Below are positions 10,286 to 23,765 of a stretch of DNA of 64,000 nt, piece by piece. The DNA is from Platynereis dumerilii (Eukaryota; Annelida; Polychaeta; Phyllodocida; Nereididae). Position numbers and translations under genes: made by a program. Where the stretch lies: the NCBI GenBank assembly GCA_026936325.1, contig JAPTHN010000001.1, forward strand, positions 97,169,859 through 97,233,858. The letters are read 5' to 3'. Within the stretch, counting starts at the first letter, position 1. Every line of letters starts with the position of its first letter. The notes beneath the pieces were generated by a model. That model was not told where the DNA came from and ran no database searches. It worked only from the letters and a program-made list of their open reading frames with translations.

Positions 10286-12472
10286 TGGACCTGCTTGGGC
10301 CAATCTTCCTTCAAAAGGCAAATGCATGAGGTAAATGCAGTTTTGAGTCATCACATTAATGTTTTATGTATATTTTTACAGTATCCCGATAAAGAAAGTG
10401 CAACCCTGCAACCATTTGAATTTCAAATTAGTCAAATGTTTTGTTGGTTAAGTATGTAATATGTTCCTTTTATATGGCCCCTGTCCTTCATACACATTGG
10501 ACAATATTCATACCCATAACAATTATGAATGATGACAAACAAATTTTTAAACTAATAAGCTAAATTCAAGCGTGTGATGTGAATAAAGAGTATTTCAAGA
10601 CAATGTATACTAATCCAAAAGAGTTAGTATGCACAATGTTTACCAGGAAGAAAGGGGCTGCCACACCAAACACAAGTTATGTGGTAACTTCCTCAAATGG
10701 GTTAAGGATGTCAAACACCTTAGAAATGAAATTTCGAAGGAATTGAAGGAGAAGTATGAGACTAAGATGAAAAAGTTTGACCTCATCGGAAGCGTGAACA
10801 TGGGTGCTAGAGTCTGTACTCAAGAAGCTATTCAATTCACAGTGTTGTCATTTTTATGGCTCCGAAGCATGGAATCACTGTTGACAGTTTCCATAGACTC
10901 TACAATAGGTGTGTGAGATGTTGCCATATGCTACTCATACCAGGTATCTGTCAGCTTTCATGGGTACATGTACTGCCTTGTCTATTGACAACATATGTCC
11001 AGCTTTGTTTTTATATGAATCTTACACTATGAATTTGTTCAATGCTCAATATAACCCATGCAATTTTCATAACAAGTGTATCAGGAGACTATTTCTCAAG
11101 TAAAGCCTGAAGAATTCAATGACCTTATATTCTTTTGACCATTACTATGATTAAGGCTGTGCTGTCCTCATAACTCCAAAGCTGCCTATGAAAATAGCTG
11201 AATTACTTGTCAGCAACATACGATAGAACATTCTTATAAGTTATTTGCTGTTGTTCTACAATTACCAGGGCTGCCATTCTGTGGATGATTGGGTATGTGT
11301 CTACTGCCTGCTTGCATGTGTGGATGCATTCTACTGAACATATTTCTCAAAGGAATATGACGGAAGAACCAGAAGAATATTTTAACACACTTTGAAATTG
11401 TTTGTTCTTGTTTCTTTCAGAACCTTCAGGGAGATGATGAGCACAAAACAAGAATGTTAAATTTGATTTGAGCACCTCCTGTTGCTGTCCTTAATTTGCA
11501 ATTCCTGAATTTAATCCCCTCATTTGGATCAGCAGCATATTTTGCTCGACATTTAGAAATTATGCCGTCCTGCTTTTCCAAATTTTGCTGATCTAGATGT
11601 TTGTGTGCAATCAACTTTTTCCATCTTTAAATTCTAAGTGGGAATGAATGCATGCATGTACTTGCAAATTGAATTGCTGAGAAATCTCCCACAGTAACAC
11701 AAGTCCATATTTTTGATTATGCATGTTTCAGTTTGCTACTTTCATGATTGCTGGACATTTTTCCCAACTCGCTTCATGTGAAGCTCCTTTATTACAAAAC
11801 TTCAAAGTGACCAAGTAAAGTGTTTATAGAAAATATATCAAAGCAAAGTATTTTAGGAGACTCTTATGAACTAGCGAAGTTGAATGGCTTTGTTGTACCA
11901 CTTAACATTCTCATAACAATGGCATTACAGGCAGATATTTTGTCACGAGCATTGATATCTTCTTCCATTGAGCACCATTTATTATATTCTAAATTGAGCA
12001 ATATGTTTTATCCTTAGCCTTCTATATAAGTAAAAGTATATTCAGATCTTATGCCGAGACTTAGGCCATTGTCTTTTTCCAATACACATTACTCAAGCAA
12101 TTTATTATTTTCTGTTTTGCTAGTAAATCAGGACTTGGCATCCTCAATCGATCAAGCTTGGATTACACGGACGCTTCGGATATTATAACAATGACTCCAA
12201 AGTTTGACAGGTGAATTTAAACTCAGTTCAGTAATCATGATAAAATCATGAATAACACAGATCCTGTCTGGTATGTTAGATCTTTGCAACATAATAATAA
12301 CTTACTTGTAAGCTTTTCAGTTTCATTTCAATTTTGATACACTGGAATCTATTCAAAGAAAACATATTATGTTGTTATGTTGTGATGATAGTAAAATGTG
12401 GAAATGTTAGTTAAAAATTAACTGGCACTTTAAGAAAGGCATAAGCTTTAGGCACTTTTCTTTCTACTGTTA

Positions 12473-12765
12473 GGGGCTGTTCAGAATTTATGTCTGGGGG
12501 TAGAAGTTTTTCAGGGAACTTCCAGTCACAAATTGATATCCCCCCCCCCACCCATTGAGGTTCATGGGGAATTTTAGTCATTTGGTTTCATGTGTGTTTT
12601 TAGTACCCCCCCCCCACCACATTCTTCCAGGGAGGGGTTATTCATTTTTGACAAAATGTCCAAGGGGGGGGGAAGAAATTTTAACAATGCAAAAATGTTA
12701 TAAAACATGCATACAATCAGTTTTTCCAAGCATATTTACCCGTAAAAGTCTGCGATGTATACCAT
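12473..12765. mobile_element. Repeat with C/G-run clusters, shared with unit 4
   Basis: It starts 'ggggctgttcagaattt' and contains C runs at 12540-12549 and 12608-12617 and a G run at 12664-12671. A related copy sits at about 27296-27545 in unit 4, and a related start occurs near 29176. It is absent at the equivalent places in units 1 (8460) and 3 (21240). It looks like a small non-autonomous element; I could not define terminal repeats. Confidence 0.5.
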
Positions 12766-13337
12766 TATTTGTAGTGCCCTACAGGCTTCAGCAGTGTCAT
12801 AAATCAATAGAATGTTTCAACTGAATTGTTTTTTATACTGAGGTACCATTTCCTCTTCCAACAAACTCAGATAGGGGACGGCCGGGACATTTCTATTCTG
12901 CACTACCAGACACAAATTTCCGTCATAATGGATGACACCCAAAACATGCACTGAACCTCCAACCTTAACCTTAAGGGAAACTTTGAACATTTTGCATACA
13001 AGATGGGGGTTTAGGCAACTGATCTGGACCAATTGCAAGTGACTTTCACTGAAGAATGGCTATATCAGTCAAAATGAAACAAAAAAGGTTGACGGAATCC
13101 ATGTCAAGTCAAGTGAAGGCTGAGGTCAATGCAAGTGACATTCAACATGATATTGTTATGTATCTTGGTTGTACACATTTAAAGGATTAAGTTGAAATTT
13201 TTTGCATATCTTGAAATTTCGTGGCTGTGGTGTTGAGCCATGATACAGATTTTGATGATTTTTCACTAAAAATGATTAATTTTTCTGGGTCTCCCAAAGA
13301 AAGTTTTCAAAAAATTATCAGCAACTTCCTTCCTGCA

Positions 13338-13760
13338 GATGGGGGTCAGTGCTCCCCTCCTGCCAATGGGGTCAGTGCCCCCAGAGGGTTCAGCACCTCA
13401 AGGTTAGGGTCAGTGCCTCTCCTACAAGTGGGAGTCAGTACCCCCCTCCCGCAGATTGGGGTCAGTGCCCCTCTCCTGCCAGTGGGGGACTGTGCCCCCT
13501 TCCAGAGCATTCAGCACCTACTCAAACTCAGGATAAGTGCCCCCTCCTGCAAACGGGGTCAGTGCCCCCCTCCTGCCAATTAGGGTCAGTACCCCCCCTA
13601 CCAGAGGCTTCAGCACCTACTCAAAGTCAGGGTCAGTGCCCCTCAGCCCCCTCACCTACAAATTGGGTCAATGCTCCTCATGAAGATGAAGTGAGGATCA
13701 CCCCCCCCCCTAGCCTACAGGGGGTCAGTATCCCTCCTACAGGTCGTTGTCAATGCTCTC
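13338..13760 (+). repeat. GC-rich minisatellite, ~30-bp monomer with higher-order pattern
   Basis: The monomer is of the type 'gtcagtgcccccctcctgcc' plus 'aatgggg'. A longer module with 'ccagag..ttcagcacctactcaa' recurs at about 13382, 13502 and 13598, giving a higher-order repeat. Overlapping open frames of 120 and 146 codons (13221-13583, 13349-13789) are consequences of the repeat and are not called as genes. Confidence 0.85.
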
Positions 13761-16333
13761 AAATATCTGTCTTCTTCTTAATTATATAATTTCAAATGTG
13801 TAGGTCAACAAATGTACACAGGGCTACAATTTATGACATTCCGACACCGTTCGAAGAACGGGTATTGCGCTAGTACATGTAATTGATCAAGTTAGCCGGT
13901 GAGGAAAGGCACCCAGATGATACATAATTTAACAACAATTGTCGGGTGTTTTCGAGGACTTGAAAGGCGCCCTTTTGAGAATCAGAATAACATCTAACGT
14001 TGCTCATGAATATCTAGCAAATAGTGTGTTTATCCACTTGTAATCCAACTCGCCACCATCACATTTGGCGAGGCTCTTACACATGCCTGGTTCCACTGAA
14101 CCATTTATCTACTGTAGTGTGAAGATGACTGGAAAACCAATTGCTATATGTGTTGGTTCATCGCATTATTCATCATTTAACAAAGGCAAGCTGGATACAG
14201 TGACTAGTTCTTTGGAATCTTTCACATATAATATACTGTAGTCCTCTACAGTAGTCCTATTCACTCCTAGTATGGTCTGACTAGACCTCTTCCACCATCA
14301 ATGTTTTTGCTTTGTGACATCAAACTCCAAAGCTACCCGTGAAAATCACTGAATTACTTGTTGTCAACAAAATACTCTAGAACATCATTCTTGTCAATTA
14401 TCTTTTGGTGCAGGCCTATGATACATTATTTCCTGTTGTTCTACAATTACCAGTGCTGCTATTGTGTAGATGAACATCCCTTGGGTATGTGTCTACTGCC
14501 TGCTCGCGTGTGTTGATGCATTCTACTGAACATGGTTCTCAAAGGAAAATTAAGGAAGAGCCATTTGTTCTAATAGGACATGAAAGTGAGCCAAAAGAAG
14601 ATGAGACAGAAAGATTATTTTGACACCCTTTGAAATTGTTTGCTCTTGTTTCTTTAAGAACCTTCTGGGAGATGATGAGCACAAAACGAGATGAACCAGA
14701 TGAGTCCTGCCATCTTTAGTTGTCCATAACACTCTTCCCAGGAATAGTATTGATCGGGAGCTGCTAGCTATAATCCTTTGACTAAGTTGTCCTACATTTT
14801 AATGCAATAAGAATTCTAGAGCTTTTGCTAAATTTGATTTGAACCTCTTCCTTTTGCGTCCCTTAATTTGCAATTCCTGAATTTAATCTCCTCATTTGGA
14901 TCAGCAGCATATTTTGCATGACATTCAGCAATTAAGCCTACCTGCGTTTTCCAATTTTCCTCACCTAAATCTTTGTGTGCAATCAAATTTTTCATCAATT
15001 AAATTTTAAGTGGGAATGCATGCATCTTTTTTGAACTGCTGGGAAATTCCCATTGTAACAGAAGTCCACGAGTTCTACATTTTCAACTACACATGTTTCA
15101 GTTTTCTACTTTCTTGTTCACCAGACATTTTTCCAACTCACTTCATGTGTACCTAATTCATCACAAAACTTCAAAGCTACTGAGTATAGTGTTTATAGCA
15201 GAGATGGCAACATTACAAAAAGACATATGAGAGGAATGTAATATTCTATTATGAACATATATGTATAGAAAAGATATCAAAGCGAAGTATTTTAGGAGAC
15301 TCTTATGAACTAGTGGAGTTGAATGGCTTTGTTGTGCCACTCCGGACTCTCTTGGTGTATTAAGCAAATAAACATTCACATAAAAATGGCATGACAGGCA
15401 GATATTTTGTCATATTTTTTCTCCTCAGCCTTCTATATAATATAAGTAAAACCATATATTCAGATCATGTGCCAAGACTTTTGTAGGCGGTTGTCTACTT
15501 TTCATACACATTGTACAAGTAACTTATTATTTTCTGTTTTGCCTGTAAATTGTGACTTCATTGGCATCAATACTCAATCCAGCTTGGATTACACTGTAGC
15601 TTTCTCCCAGACAATAAATCCGACAAGGCAAGCAACATCATCCATTATGCAAAGTGAACAAACTAAGCTTTATACAAAATGTATTTGTTGCAATATATTT
15701 GTATACAAACATTTGAAATATTCATGCATGGGTATGTACTTATTAACAAAATGAGATGAAGTGGGTGTAAATGTACATCTTAACAAGCCCCTAAAAGATT
15801 CATTTTATCACCCTCTTAGTCTGTAGTGACTAGCCACGAATGACGTATGCCCATGAAATGAATATTTGATGACTATCTGGAATGTTTTTCAAGACTAATG
15901 ATCTTACAACTGACAGGATACATTATTCAAGCCACGTGGATTTCAAAATGTCTCCTCTCATTTGTAATTCAGCAATATGTGGACTGACTAATTACATCTA
16001 TTCGATAAGGAGGAAGAAAATTTGGTTGAAGCAGTTAGTGATTCCTGTCAGCACGCACATGTTTTCCACAAAATCGCCATGTATCACATGCTGGACAGAA
16101 CTGTTCAAATACATCGAATGTTCAAATACATCAGATTGTCAATCAGTTGTCCATACATGTCATGATGAGGGCAGTGGTGAAAACTTTGTTTACTGTTTGC
16201 TGGATATTTAAAAATATCAAGGGACAGACATGAAACAGGCATGAATTGTTGTCATAGGAACTTGGACATGGATTCTTCTCATTTTGCTGCAGTGTTGTGG
16301 GATTTATATTTTTAAAGACTTGATATCTGAAAG

Positions 16334-16400
16334 TAGGGGAGAGGGGGGCTGGTTGGCACAAAATGGACATTTTGACATCCTGAACAAAAGCTATTCAGAA
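16334..16400 (+). mobile_element. Single end of a TAGGGGAGAG-type element
   Basis: The sequence 'taggggagagggggg' followed by 'ctggttggcac' has the same first ten bases as the termini of the elements at 17869 and 45669 but a third subterminal word. No matching right end was found in the window, so it is either truncated or a chance G-rich match. Confidence 0.35.
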
Positions 16401-16660
16401 TATGGATTTTGTTCACATGTCAATTGGAAGTCCTATCCCCAACCTACATTATCAGTATCACACTGAGCCTGTACTATTATTTTTCCCATGAGATATCGCA
16501 GCTCAAAAATTCTCTGCTAACCTCCCCCACCATGAGCAGTGAATTTCCATGATGGTATACTGTATATAAAGCTTATTGAACCATCAATTTCGAAAAATAG
16601 TACGAGATCCATATGATAATAATTCCTGCACCAAACAGAGTATGCAAAAAATGTACAAAA

Positions 16661-17288
16661 TATGCAAATTAACTACAAGCTGTGATGTCATTTCAAACTG
16701 GGTCAGATTCCCCAGCTTCTAGCCATGCGAATCCAACAAACTGAGCCTCACAGTTTAAACTCAGTGTTAAAATTGGGTCTGGGAAAAACCCATGCAAGTT
16801 TGACATCACAGCCTCTCAGCTAATGAGCTGCCAGAACAAATATACATAACATAAGCCATGTGTTTGCAAAAAAATTGTCAAAGCGTTCTGTTTATACCAA
16901 CTTCCATCAAAGTTTAAAGTTGTAAGTAAGCAAGTTTGTAGATTTATCAAACAACTCTGTGGGGATTATACCAGTTGTCTACTGTGAATGCTCACAAAGC
17001 TGCCATTTGGTAGGATTAGACTGGTGATTGCTGTGATAAATCATTGGGATCAAAAATGTAATGCTTCCTTCAATATATCAATTTTTGAACTGTGATGACG
17101 TAGTTTACGGTCAGCCCATTGGCTATCAAGCTGTGATGACGTAGTTGTACGGGCTATCCCTGATAAAACTCTTACTCTGACACTGTGTTGAAACTGTGAC
17201 GCTCAGTTCAGGAGGATCAACATTGGCTAATAGCTGGGGAATCTGACCCAGTTTGAAATGACATCACAGCTTGTAGTTAATTTACATA
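16661..17288. mobile_element. 628-bp MITE with ~68-bp terminal inverted repeats
   Basis: The left arm 16661-16728 (tatgcaaattaactacaag...) is the near-exact complement of 17221-17288, with about five mismatches. The inner part contains two tandem copies of 'ctgtgatgacgtagtt' (about 17090 and 17131) and several TGAYRTCA octamers. It has no coding content. It lies in the portion of unit 3 that has no counterpart in unit 4. The target duplication is not clear. Confidence 0.8.
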
Positions 17289-17639
17289 TATTGCAATGCT
17301 AGAATAGAGTCATCTCTGACATCACAGTTCAACAGCATAGAAAAAAAACTTGAGATTCCACGTAAATATGACAAGGACTGTAAATACAATAGAGGATGAA
17401 ATTCATTGCGTTATAGTATGCCCTGCTAATTGGTTTCTCTGCGTTAAACTTTTTCGTCAGCTGCCAATTTATAAATGATGTTTCAATTCTAAATGTTTTC
17501 ATCAATAATTAAAAACAATTAAGCCCGAAATGTTAAGTTGTCTAGGAAAATTTCTCCCAGGAGCCGATGTTTTAAACAAGTCATCCTCCACATCCACATG
17601 GCCTTATGGGAGTTTGTGAATATGTAGGCCTACCCACAA

Positions 17640-17868
17640 ACATAGATTCTATTATCATTTATTTCGCATCAAAAAAGATACATCATAAAAAGAGTTATAA
17701 AAACAATGGAGAATTTACAAATAAAAATACAAAACAAATAGCACAATACAGTACCAGTACATAAAATAAAACAGATAAAATAAGGTCAACTAACTGCAAG
17801 ATTATTAATAGTAAACTGACATTCATCAGGCTTGAGTGGCCCACAATGGCCAATTGAAAATTGGTGAG
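17640..17868 (-). mobile_element. Possible LINE 3' tail
   Basis: Read on the minus strand, this AT-rich stretch ends with 'gcgaaataaatgataata', a form typical of LINE 3' ends. It lies at the left of the insertion specific to unit 3. No reverse-transcriptase residue is present in the stretch, so this is a weak call. Confidence 0.3.
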
Positions 17869-18783
17869 TAGGGGAGAGCGGGGCACAGTGAGACACTTTT
17901 TTTATTTTCAAGTGTTCCAAAATGTTGGCAGTAACGAGTTAAATGAGATCAGGTCTACATTATAGGTAATGACGTTGGGTATATTGTCAGTTAGTTTCAG
18001 GTTCCTACCTTTTACAGGTTTGTAGAAATTTTGAGTTACGTCCATGCTCGTTAAGTGTCTCACTGTGCCCCGTGGGCGGGGCACTGTGAGACAGCAAGCG
18101 GGGCACAGTGAGACAGGGCATCTGCTGCCATAACCGCCGATCCTCTGGACCTGCAGAATTGTTCCATCAATTGTTGCTACAGAAACTTCTGTACTCTTAT
18201 AAAAGAAGCTGGCTAGGTGATTTTTTATTTAACCTGCCGCACCTGTTACATACTGATCAAAATTCATTCTGATGCTTCTCTTTGAATATGACTAACTAAA
18301 ATCAGGCATTTTGTTTTTAATAGTGAATTGTAAGCTATGCCTTACATTTAGGTCGTTTCTAGTGTATTTTACCATGTCTCACTGTGCCCCGCCTCCAACT
18401 GTCTCACTGTGCCCCACTCAGCTCTCTTTATAAAATTTTTGAATCCTGCGGACCAGATGCCTGTATTGTGGTTCATTATCTCACTAAACTAAGGCAAATA
18501 ATCAAGGTTTGAATTCCTGGCAATTGATTTGCGTTATACCATTTTTCTTGGGAATTAAAACAAAAATTCGTTTAGCAAAATTATTTAGTTTTATTGGCTA
18601 AAAACCTAAATATTGAAATTCCACTCTTGAAATGCTGTGTAGGCATTCCGGATATAGGTCAGACTCTCACTTACTTACTTTTTGTACTATACAGAAGAGG
18701 GTTGATCTGTAAACAGTACCAGCTAGACGCTACGGGCTTTGTCTCAATGTGCCCCGCGTCTCACTGTGCCCCACTCTCCCTTA
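17869..18783. mobile_element. TAGGGGAGAG element A (915 bp)
   Basis: The left end 'taggggagagcgggg' plus 'cacagtgagac' is complementary to the right end (18758-18783) apart from two bases. The subterminal word 'ggggcacagtgagaca', or its complement, is repeated inside the element at about 18061-18117 (three times), 18375-18419 (twice) and 18739-18772 (twice). There is no transposase and the superfamily is unassigned. It is absent from unit 1 at the equivalent position (about 6290-6340), so it is a private insertion in unit 3. Confidence 0.8.
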
Positions 18784-18969
18784 TATGTTTGTACATATTA
18801 ACTATAACAATTAGTATTTTCAACTCTGAAATGCTTATTAATAGACCTATTTACCGACCAGGATATGATACATGTAATTTGATTAGATTGATTCTTTTTA
18901 CATAAAATTCGTATATATAAATGCAGCAATAAATAATCTTGATATACAAATACCCTTGGCTTATGTGAT

Positions 18970-19001
18970 GTTATATATATATATATTATATATATTATAG
19001 G
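18970..19001. repeat. TA-rich microsatellite
   Basis: Run of (ta)n with small interruptions. Confidence 0.85.
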
Positions 19002-22000
19002 TCAAGGAATTTGATTTTTACAAATAAATAGACAATTTATATAGATGTTGATTATTTCATGTAAGATTTCAATTAGTTTATGTATTCCTATAATGTTTAA
19101 TTGCATGGCTGAAACATGTGGATAGATTGGGTAGTTTTGTATTTAACAGTTTAGAAATATCATAATGACAATTGTGTCAAATTTTATATTTGCTGTCAAT
19201 AAAAATATAATGATAATTCTTCTGCTGCTGTTGAGAGTTGAGTTAGCCCTATTTGTCTACCAAACCATGTCTTTTTTTTTCCAGATGCCTGGACACCTAC
19301 TTTCCCTCATTTTTTCACCGCATTCGCCGTGGAACTCTTACATCAATCATTCCTGTGTAGTTCTTTACACACTCCGCGTGTTCCTTTTCAAACATCTTTC
19401 ATTTGCCTGAACTGTGATTTTTTTCAGATGGAAACTGAGCACTGTCCTACACTGGTCTTTAATGTTGCGACCACTGCTCAAGATGCAGCCACTATATTTC
19501 ACATCATATAAAACATGAAGGGCTTCTAGAGCACAACCCTTAACAGTTCAGCATCTTATACACTATATACAGACACTCTTTGTTGTCTGCAGTTGTCACC
19601 AAGCCTGAGTAAAATAAGCAATATGCTTTGTAACCTGGATCTTGCATGAAAGAAACTTGCAATATTTGTCTCTGAGAGAAAAAAAAAGTGTTGGTTCATA
19701 CTTGAAGGTTATCTTCTGGAAATCCTTGTTGAACTGAAATAACAAACTGCAGAAATACAGAACAGTAGGTGTCCCTCTTCCATTTTACCATTTTGAATTT
19801 TATATCACCCATGTTGATGCATGCAAGGAAGCCAATCAATTCCGGACACGTCTGTATAGTGACTTTGCCAAAATACATAGCTTCTGGTCCTTGGCCTGTG
19901 CCTTCTGACTAGGCTTAGGATTGATTTTTACTCAGTGGACCTGTAATTTGAGGAAAAAGAAGTCAGTTGCCTTTCCTAAAGCTACCGCATTCTGTGTGGT
20001 TATTGATGGAGCTCTGTGAATTTTTGTTTAATTGAATTGGCCTATGTGACGTGTGTTATGGTCGTCCCACTATGTTGTAACTTACATAGCTCGTAATAAC
20101 TGATTTTACTGTGCAACATTTGGATTGTAGACTCCCTTTCTCACAGAGAAAGGTTGATATGCTGACATTTGTTATGTTATATACGTATAATAGCAGACAA
20201 TCCTCCTACAAAAAAATGAGGAGGGCTGTAGATTAATGAGCTTGTCCAGACAGTGAAAAAAAACAAAAACAATGGCCTTTCCCTGGGATTGCAAGTATTT
20301 GAACAGCTTCTCTTACTTACAATACAAAGGATGAAATCTGTCTCATACTTTACATCAATTAAAGAAACTAAGCTGTTGCTAAGCAAGCTTATGTACTAGC
20401 TGCAGTAACACGAATCATATCTATCTTTTTCCCTGTCATGATGGGCCCGCCCATCACTGGCATTGCTTTGTAGAATGCCTTGTTATTAAATTTGTTAAAC
20501 TTTTCTGTGGATTTGGGGAATGAGAAGGTATATCCTGAATAAATAACCTTGTCACTTGCAGCAGCGGCCTTGTGGTCATCTTGTGCCTCCATATGCTTTG
20601 AGCTAAACACAACTATTCCTGTACCAAACGTTCTTGATTATTCCAATCTTTAATGTGCTGACAGTTTTCCTTTTTTTAACATCATGATACGAGGGAAGTA
20701 AGTATATCAGGTTCAATTGCTTGTCTTCAGTGTCATGGCTGATAAAACTGAAATCAAGCAAGCAATATACATGTCTGCAAGTAAGTGATGTCTACATCAG
20801 ACGAGGGTCCACTTTCTGATTGAGAACGTCAGAAATGATAGCTTGCATTATTGATCACAGTTGTTTCATAGCCAAACCTTCTTAATCTATATCTCCTGCT
20901 TGTTGAAAATTAATTGATATTTAAGATTGACTAAATTCCTCACTTCCGCTTCTTTTTCCATCAATTGGTATGAGCTACTATTTCATTGTGTGATCTTCAC
21001 GGGCATGCAATCATACACAACTTTATTGGAAGTTTCTTCAGCCAATTTTCATTGCTTTCTACCTACGATGTTTAAATATTATATTCATAATATAAATATT
21101 TTTACTTCATTGCTACTAATTGCAACTCCACCCTGCCTCAAATTATCTGTTCTCAAGCATGACTTCCTTTATATTGCGTGCTGCTCTATGCCTTTTTCTA
21201 ATATTTGTGAAGTTCGCCAGAAGGCAACAAGCACTTTATGAAAGGGATATAAGCATGATAAGCCATATGTACTTTCCTTTCTACTAATTGCAACCAATTG
21301 TCTTTTGATGCAGACATTCAAGTCAGAACACTTAGCTCATGATGTGATGGCCCTTGTCAGCAGACAAGTGAGGGATAAAAGCAGGCAAGAGCAGAAGATT
21401 CAGGAATGTCTCTGCTTCAGCAGCCATAGAGAGGCATCAGAGCACTTCATCCTTATCCTAATGACATTGAAAAAGCTGCATTGCATCGCTCTTAGGATGT
21501 GTTATGTTTTGCCTGTCTTGGCATCCAGCGGCCAAAACCCATCTGACTTCATCTGAAATAGTTATACCTCTCTGAGGCTATCTTCCTCAGATGAGCAAAT
21601 CTCAGTTGCCCCAAACTGCCCTCTTAAGGCTCATGTGATCTTCTGCAGAATGCTCTGCTGATGTTGGACTTGATGCAACTTGATATGAGGCCTGCATACT
21701 CTGATTTCCCGAACATCTGAAGCAGGCCATGCGTGCAAATGGCACATGGTTGGGGTACATCAAGGGCTACACAGGCCAACTACTGGTCACCATGGTCATT
21801 GAACAAAGCAACTACTGAAGACTAACACAGGATATGAGTCCCAGCTACTCGTTTGCTCTGCTTTGCTGGCTTTCTCTTGCAATGTCGCTGGTTCGCTGTC
21901 CATTCATTCGGAAAATTGACATCCAGATCTGACCTCCATAAGGCAAGACAGACACAATTGCATTGGCACTTGATAGTTTTTATGTCACTTGCTTTATACT

Positions 22001-22117
22001 TCATCTGCCATGAAGCCATATTATGCCAATATTTCCTCCCTCTTACCATTTAGACTCCAGGGAATACCCTGGCTCATTTTCAAATTGTGAAACACTCAAT
22101 AAGTGTCATGTGCTGTT

Positions 22118-22371
22118 GGGTAAATTGTTGGTGCCCGTATGCCCCGCTGAAGGTCTCTGCTTGCATGGTTTCGAACCCTGGGTGGGGAACCCAAAATTTT
22201 CAGTGTACCATCAATCATGAGCAAAAACTCGGCTGGATGTAGTTCGGATGAGACGTTAAATTGGCGCTCCCCTTGAATCAGTGTCAATGCTGGGCTAGTA
22301 AAAGATCCCTCACACCAGAACTGGGCTTAGAGAGTGCCGCACTTACCATATCTATCTATCTATCTATCTAT
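22118..22371 (+). mobile_element. tRNA-derived SINE, best copy
   Basis: A box B-like 'ggtttcgaaccctg' (22169-22182) precedes the conserved body 'gttcggatgagacgttaaat', 'gaatcagtgtcaatgctggg' and 'aaaagatccctcac'. The element ends in a (tatc)n tail. The family resembles SINEs widespread in marine invertebrates. Box A is weak. Other copies lie at 29195-29300, 47195-47400 and 47930-48095. Confidence 0.7.
22342..22371 (+). repeat. (TATC)n microsatellite
   Basis: About seven units at the 3' end of the SINE, likely its tail repeat. Confidence 0.9.
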
Positions 22372-23765
22372 TGGATGGCTATTTTGTTTAACCTCAAGAA
22401 TAAATCAGTGAGGGACCAAGCTGGCCCTTGGAATTGCCCCTTGAGCATACAGTTTCCCAAGTGGCATATTTGCTGTGTCCATGGTCTTTGAGCTCTGCCT
22501 AAGAGAATAAGTATATATTTAAAGTGGTTTCTTATTTTGTTATCATACAAGTTAATTTGGCTTCGAGACTTCATGCTTGTTTTCAGCACTCATGAATATA
22601 TGTGATTGATAAAGTTAGCTGGTGAGGAAAGGCACCCAGATGATACATATTATTAATTCAACAACAATGATTGGGTGTTTTCGAGGACTTGAAGGGCTAC
22701 CTATTTACGAATCTTAATAACATCTAACTGGGATGTTGCTGATGAATTTCTATCAAATAATGCGTTTATCCACCTGTAATCCAACTGGCCACCACTACAT
22801 TTAGCAAGGCTCTTACACATGCCTAGTTCCAGTGAACCATTTATCTACTGTAGTGTGCAGACGTCTGGAAAACCACTTGCTATACATGTTGGTTCATCGC
22901 ATTATTCTTCATTTAGCAAAGGCAAGCAGGATATAGTGACTAGTTCTTTGGAATCTTTCACATATAATATACTGTAGTCATTTACAGTAGTCCTATTCAC
23001 TCCTAGTATGGTCTGACTAGACCTCTTCCACTATAGCTAGTCTAATATACAAGTGGTCATGTCTGCCTTTTCCAAGAAGATTCAAGTGAGCATTTATTCA
23101 TTTGTGAACTGAGTCACACTTTACTGGCTAAGATTAGAAGCTAAGCCTTTTGTGGAGCACTGGACCTGCCTCCATTGAGCCAATTTTACTTCAAAAGGCA
23201 AATGCATGAGGTAAATGCACCCTGTACAGGAAATGACACCTCTTGGATTGAGCTCATACAAGGAAATGATGTGATGACCAGAACTCGGTGTGACAGAAAT
23301 ATTGTATGAATTTATAACAATCAAAATTTAAAAAAAGGATTTCGCATTGATTGTTGACAGTATTCCTCTTATGGAATTTTCACGTGATTGAACATGGTGT
23401 TTAGGCTAACTCTAACCTCACAATTAATTTGAACAACAGGATAACTTTTAATATGTTATGCAATATACATTCAAGCTGCATCAGGTAACACCATAAAATG
23501 TTTCTAAACACATATAAAAAAGTACATACACAAGGGACCAATTTGCTTGTGAGAGTTGAACCTAATCTCTTGAATCTAACATTGGACTTTCCTACATGAT
23601 TTTATGGACTCAAAATTGATGTTCCACATTATTGAACATGCTGAGCCAATTTAACAGTTTTTTTTTCTTTCTAAACATATTCAAGACGCTTTCCAGGTCT
23701 TTCTGCAGTGATTTTATAGAACTTTTCAAACATTGACATTTTTGGTCGAATGTCGTTAATAAAGC

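Larger units (their letters stand above)
1..11790 (+). repeat. Segmental tandem unit 1
   Basis: First of five related segments, taken from the landmark 'cacaaaacttcaaag'. After the 2.4-kb insertion at 104-2500 it continues with the shared 'aggcagat..tttgtcat' stretch near 2653. The part at about 6200-9230 is colinear with unit 3 (about 17540-22080), for example the match of 6350 with 19212 and of 8512 with 21331. The interval 10300-11790 resembles 23165-25740 but is strongly diverged. No protein-coding content is evident; short open frames in it are not preserved in the other units. The start lies at the window edge, so the unit may begin earlier. Confidence 0.7.
11791..15160 (+). repeat. Segmental tandem unit 2 (shortened)
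   Basis: It begins with 'attacaaaacttcaaag' and lacks most of the central part of the unit. The start follows units 3-5 to about 12430, and 13880-15160 follows 22600-25740 except for a 1.9-kb gap equivalent to 23035-24910. Between these lie an insertion shared with unit 4 (about 12473-12765) and a private stretch with a minisatellite (about 12770-13860). Confidence 0.65.

Noticed and set aside
13221-13789. Proline/cysteine-rich frames of 120 and 146 codons
   Set aside because: They are produced by the GC-rich minisatellite, overlap in two frames and have no domain.
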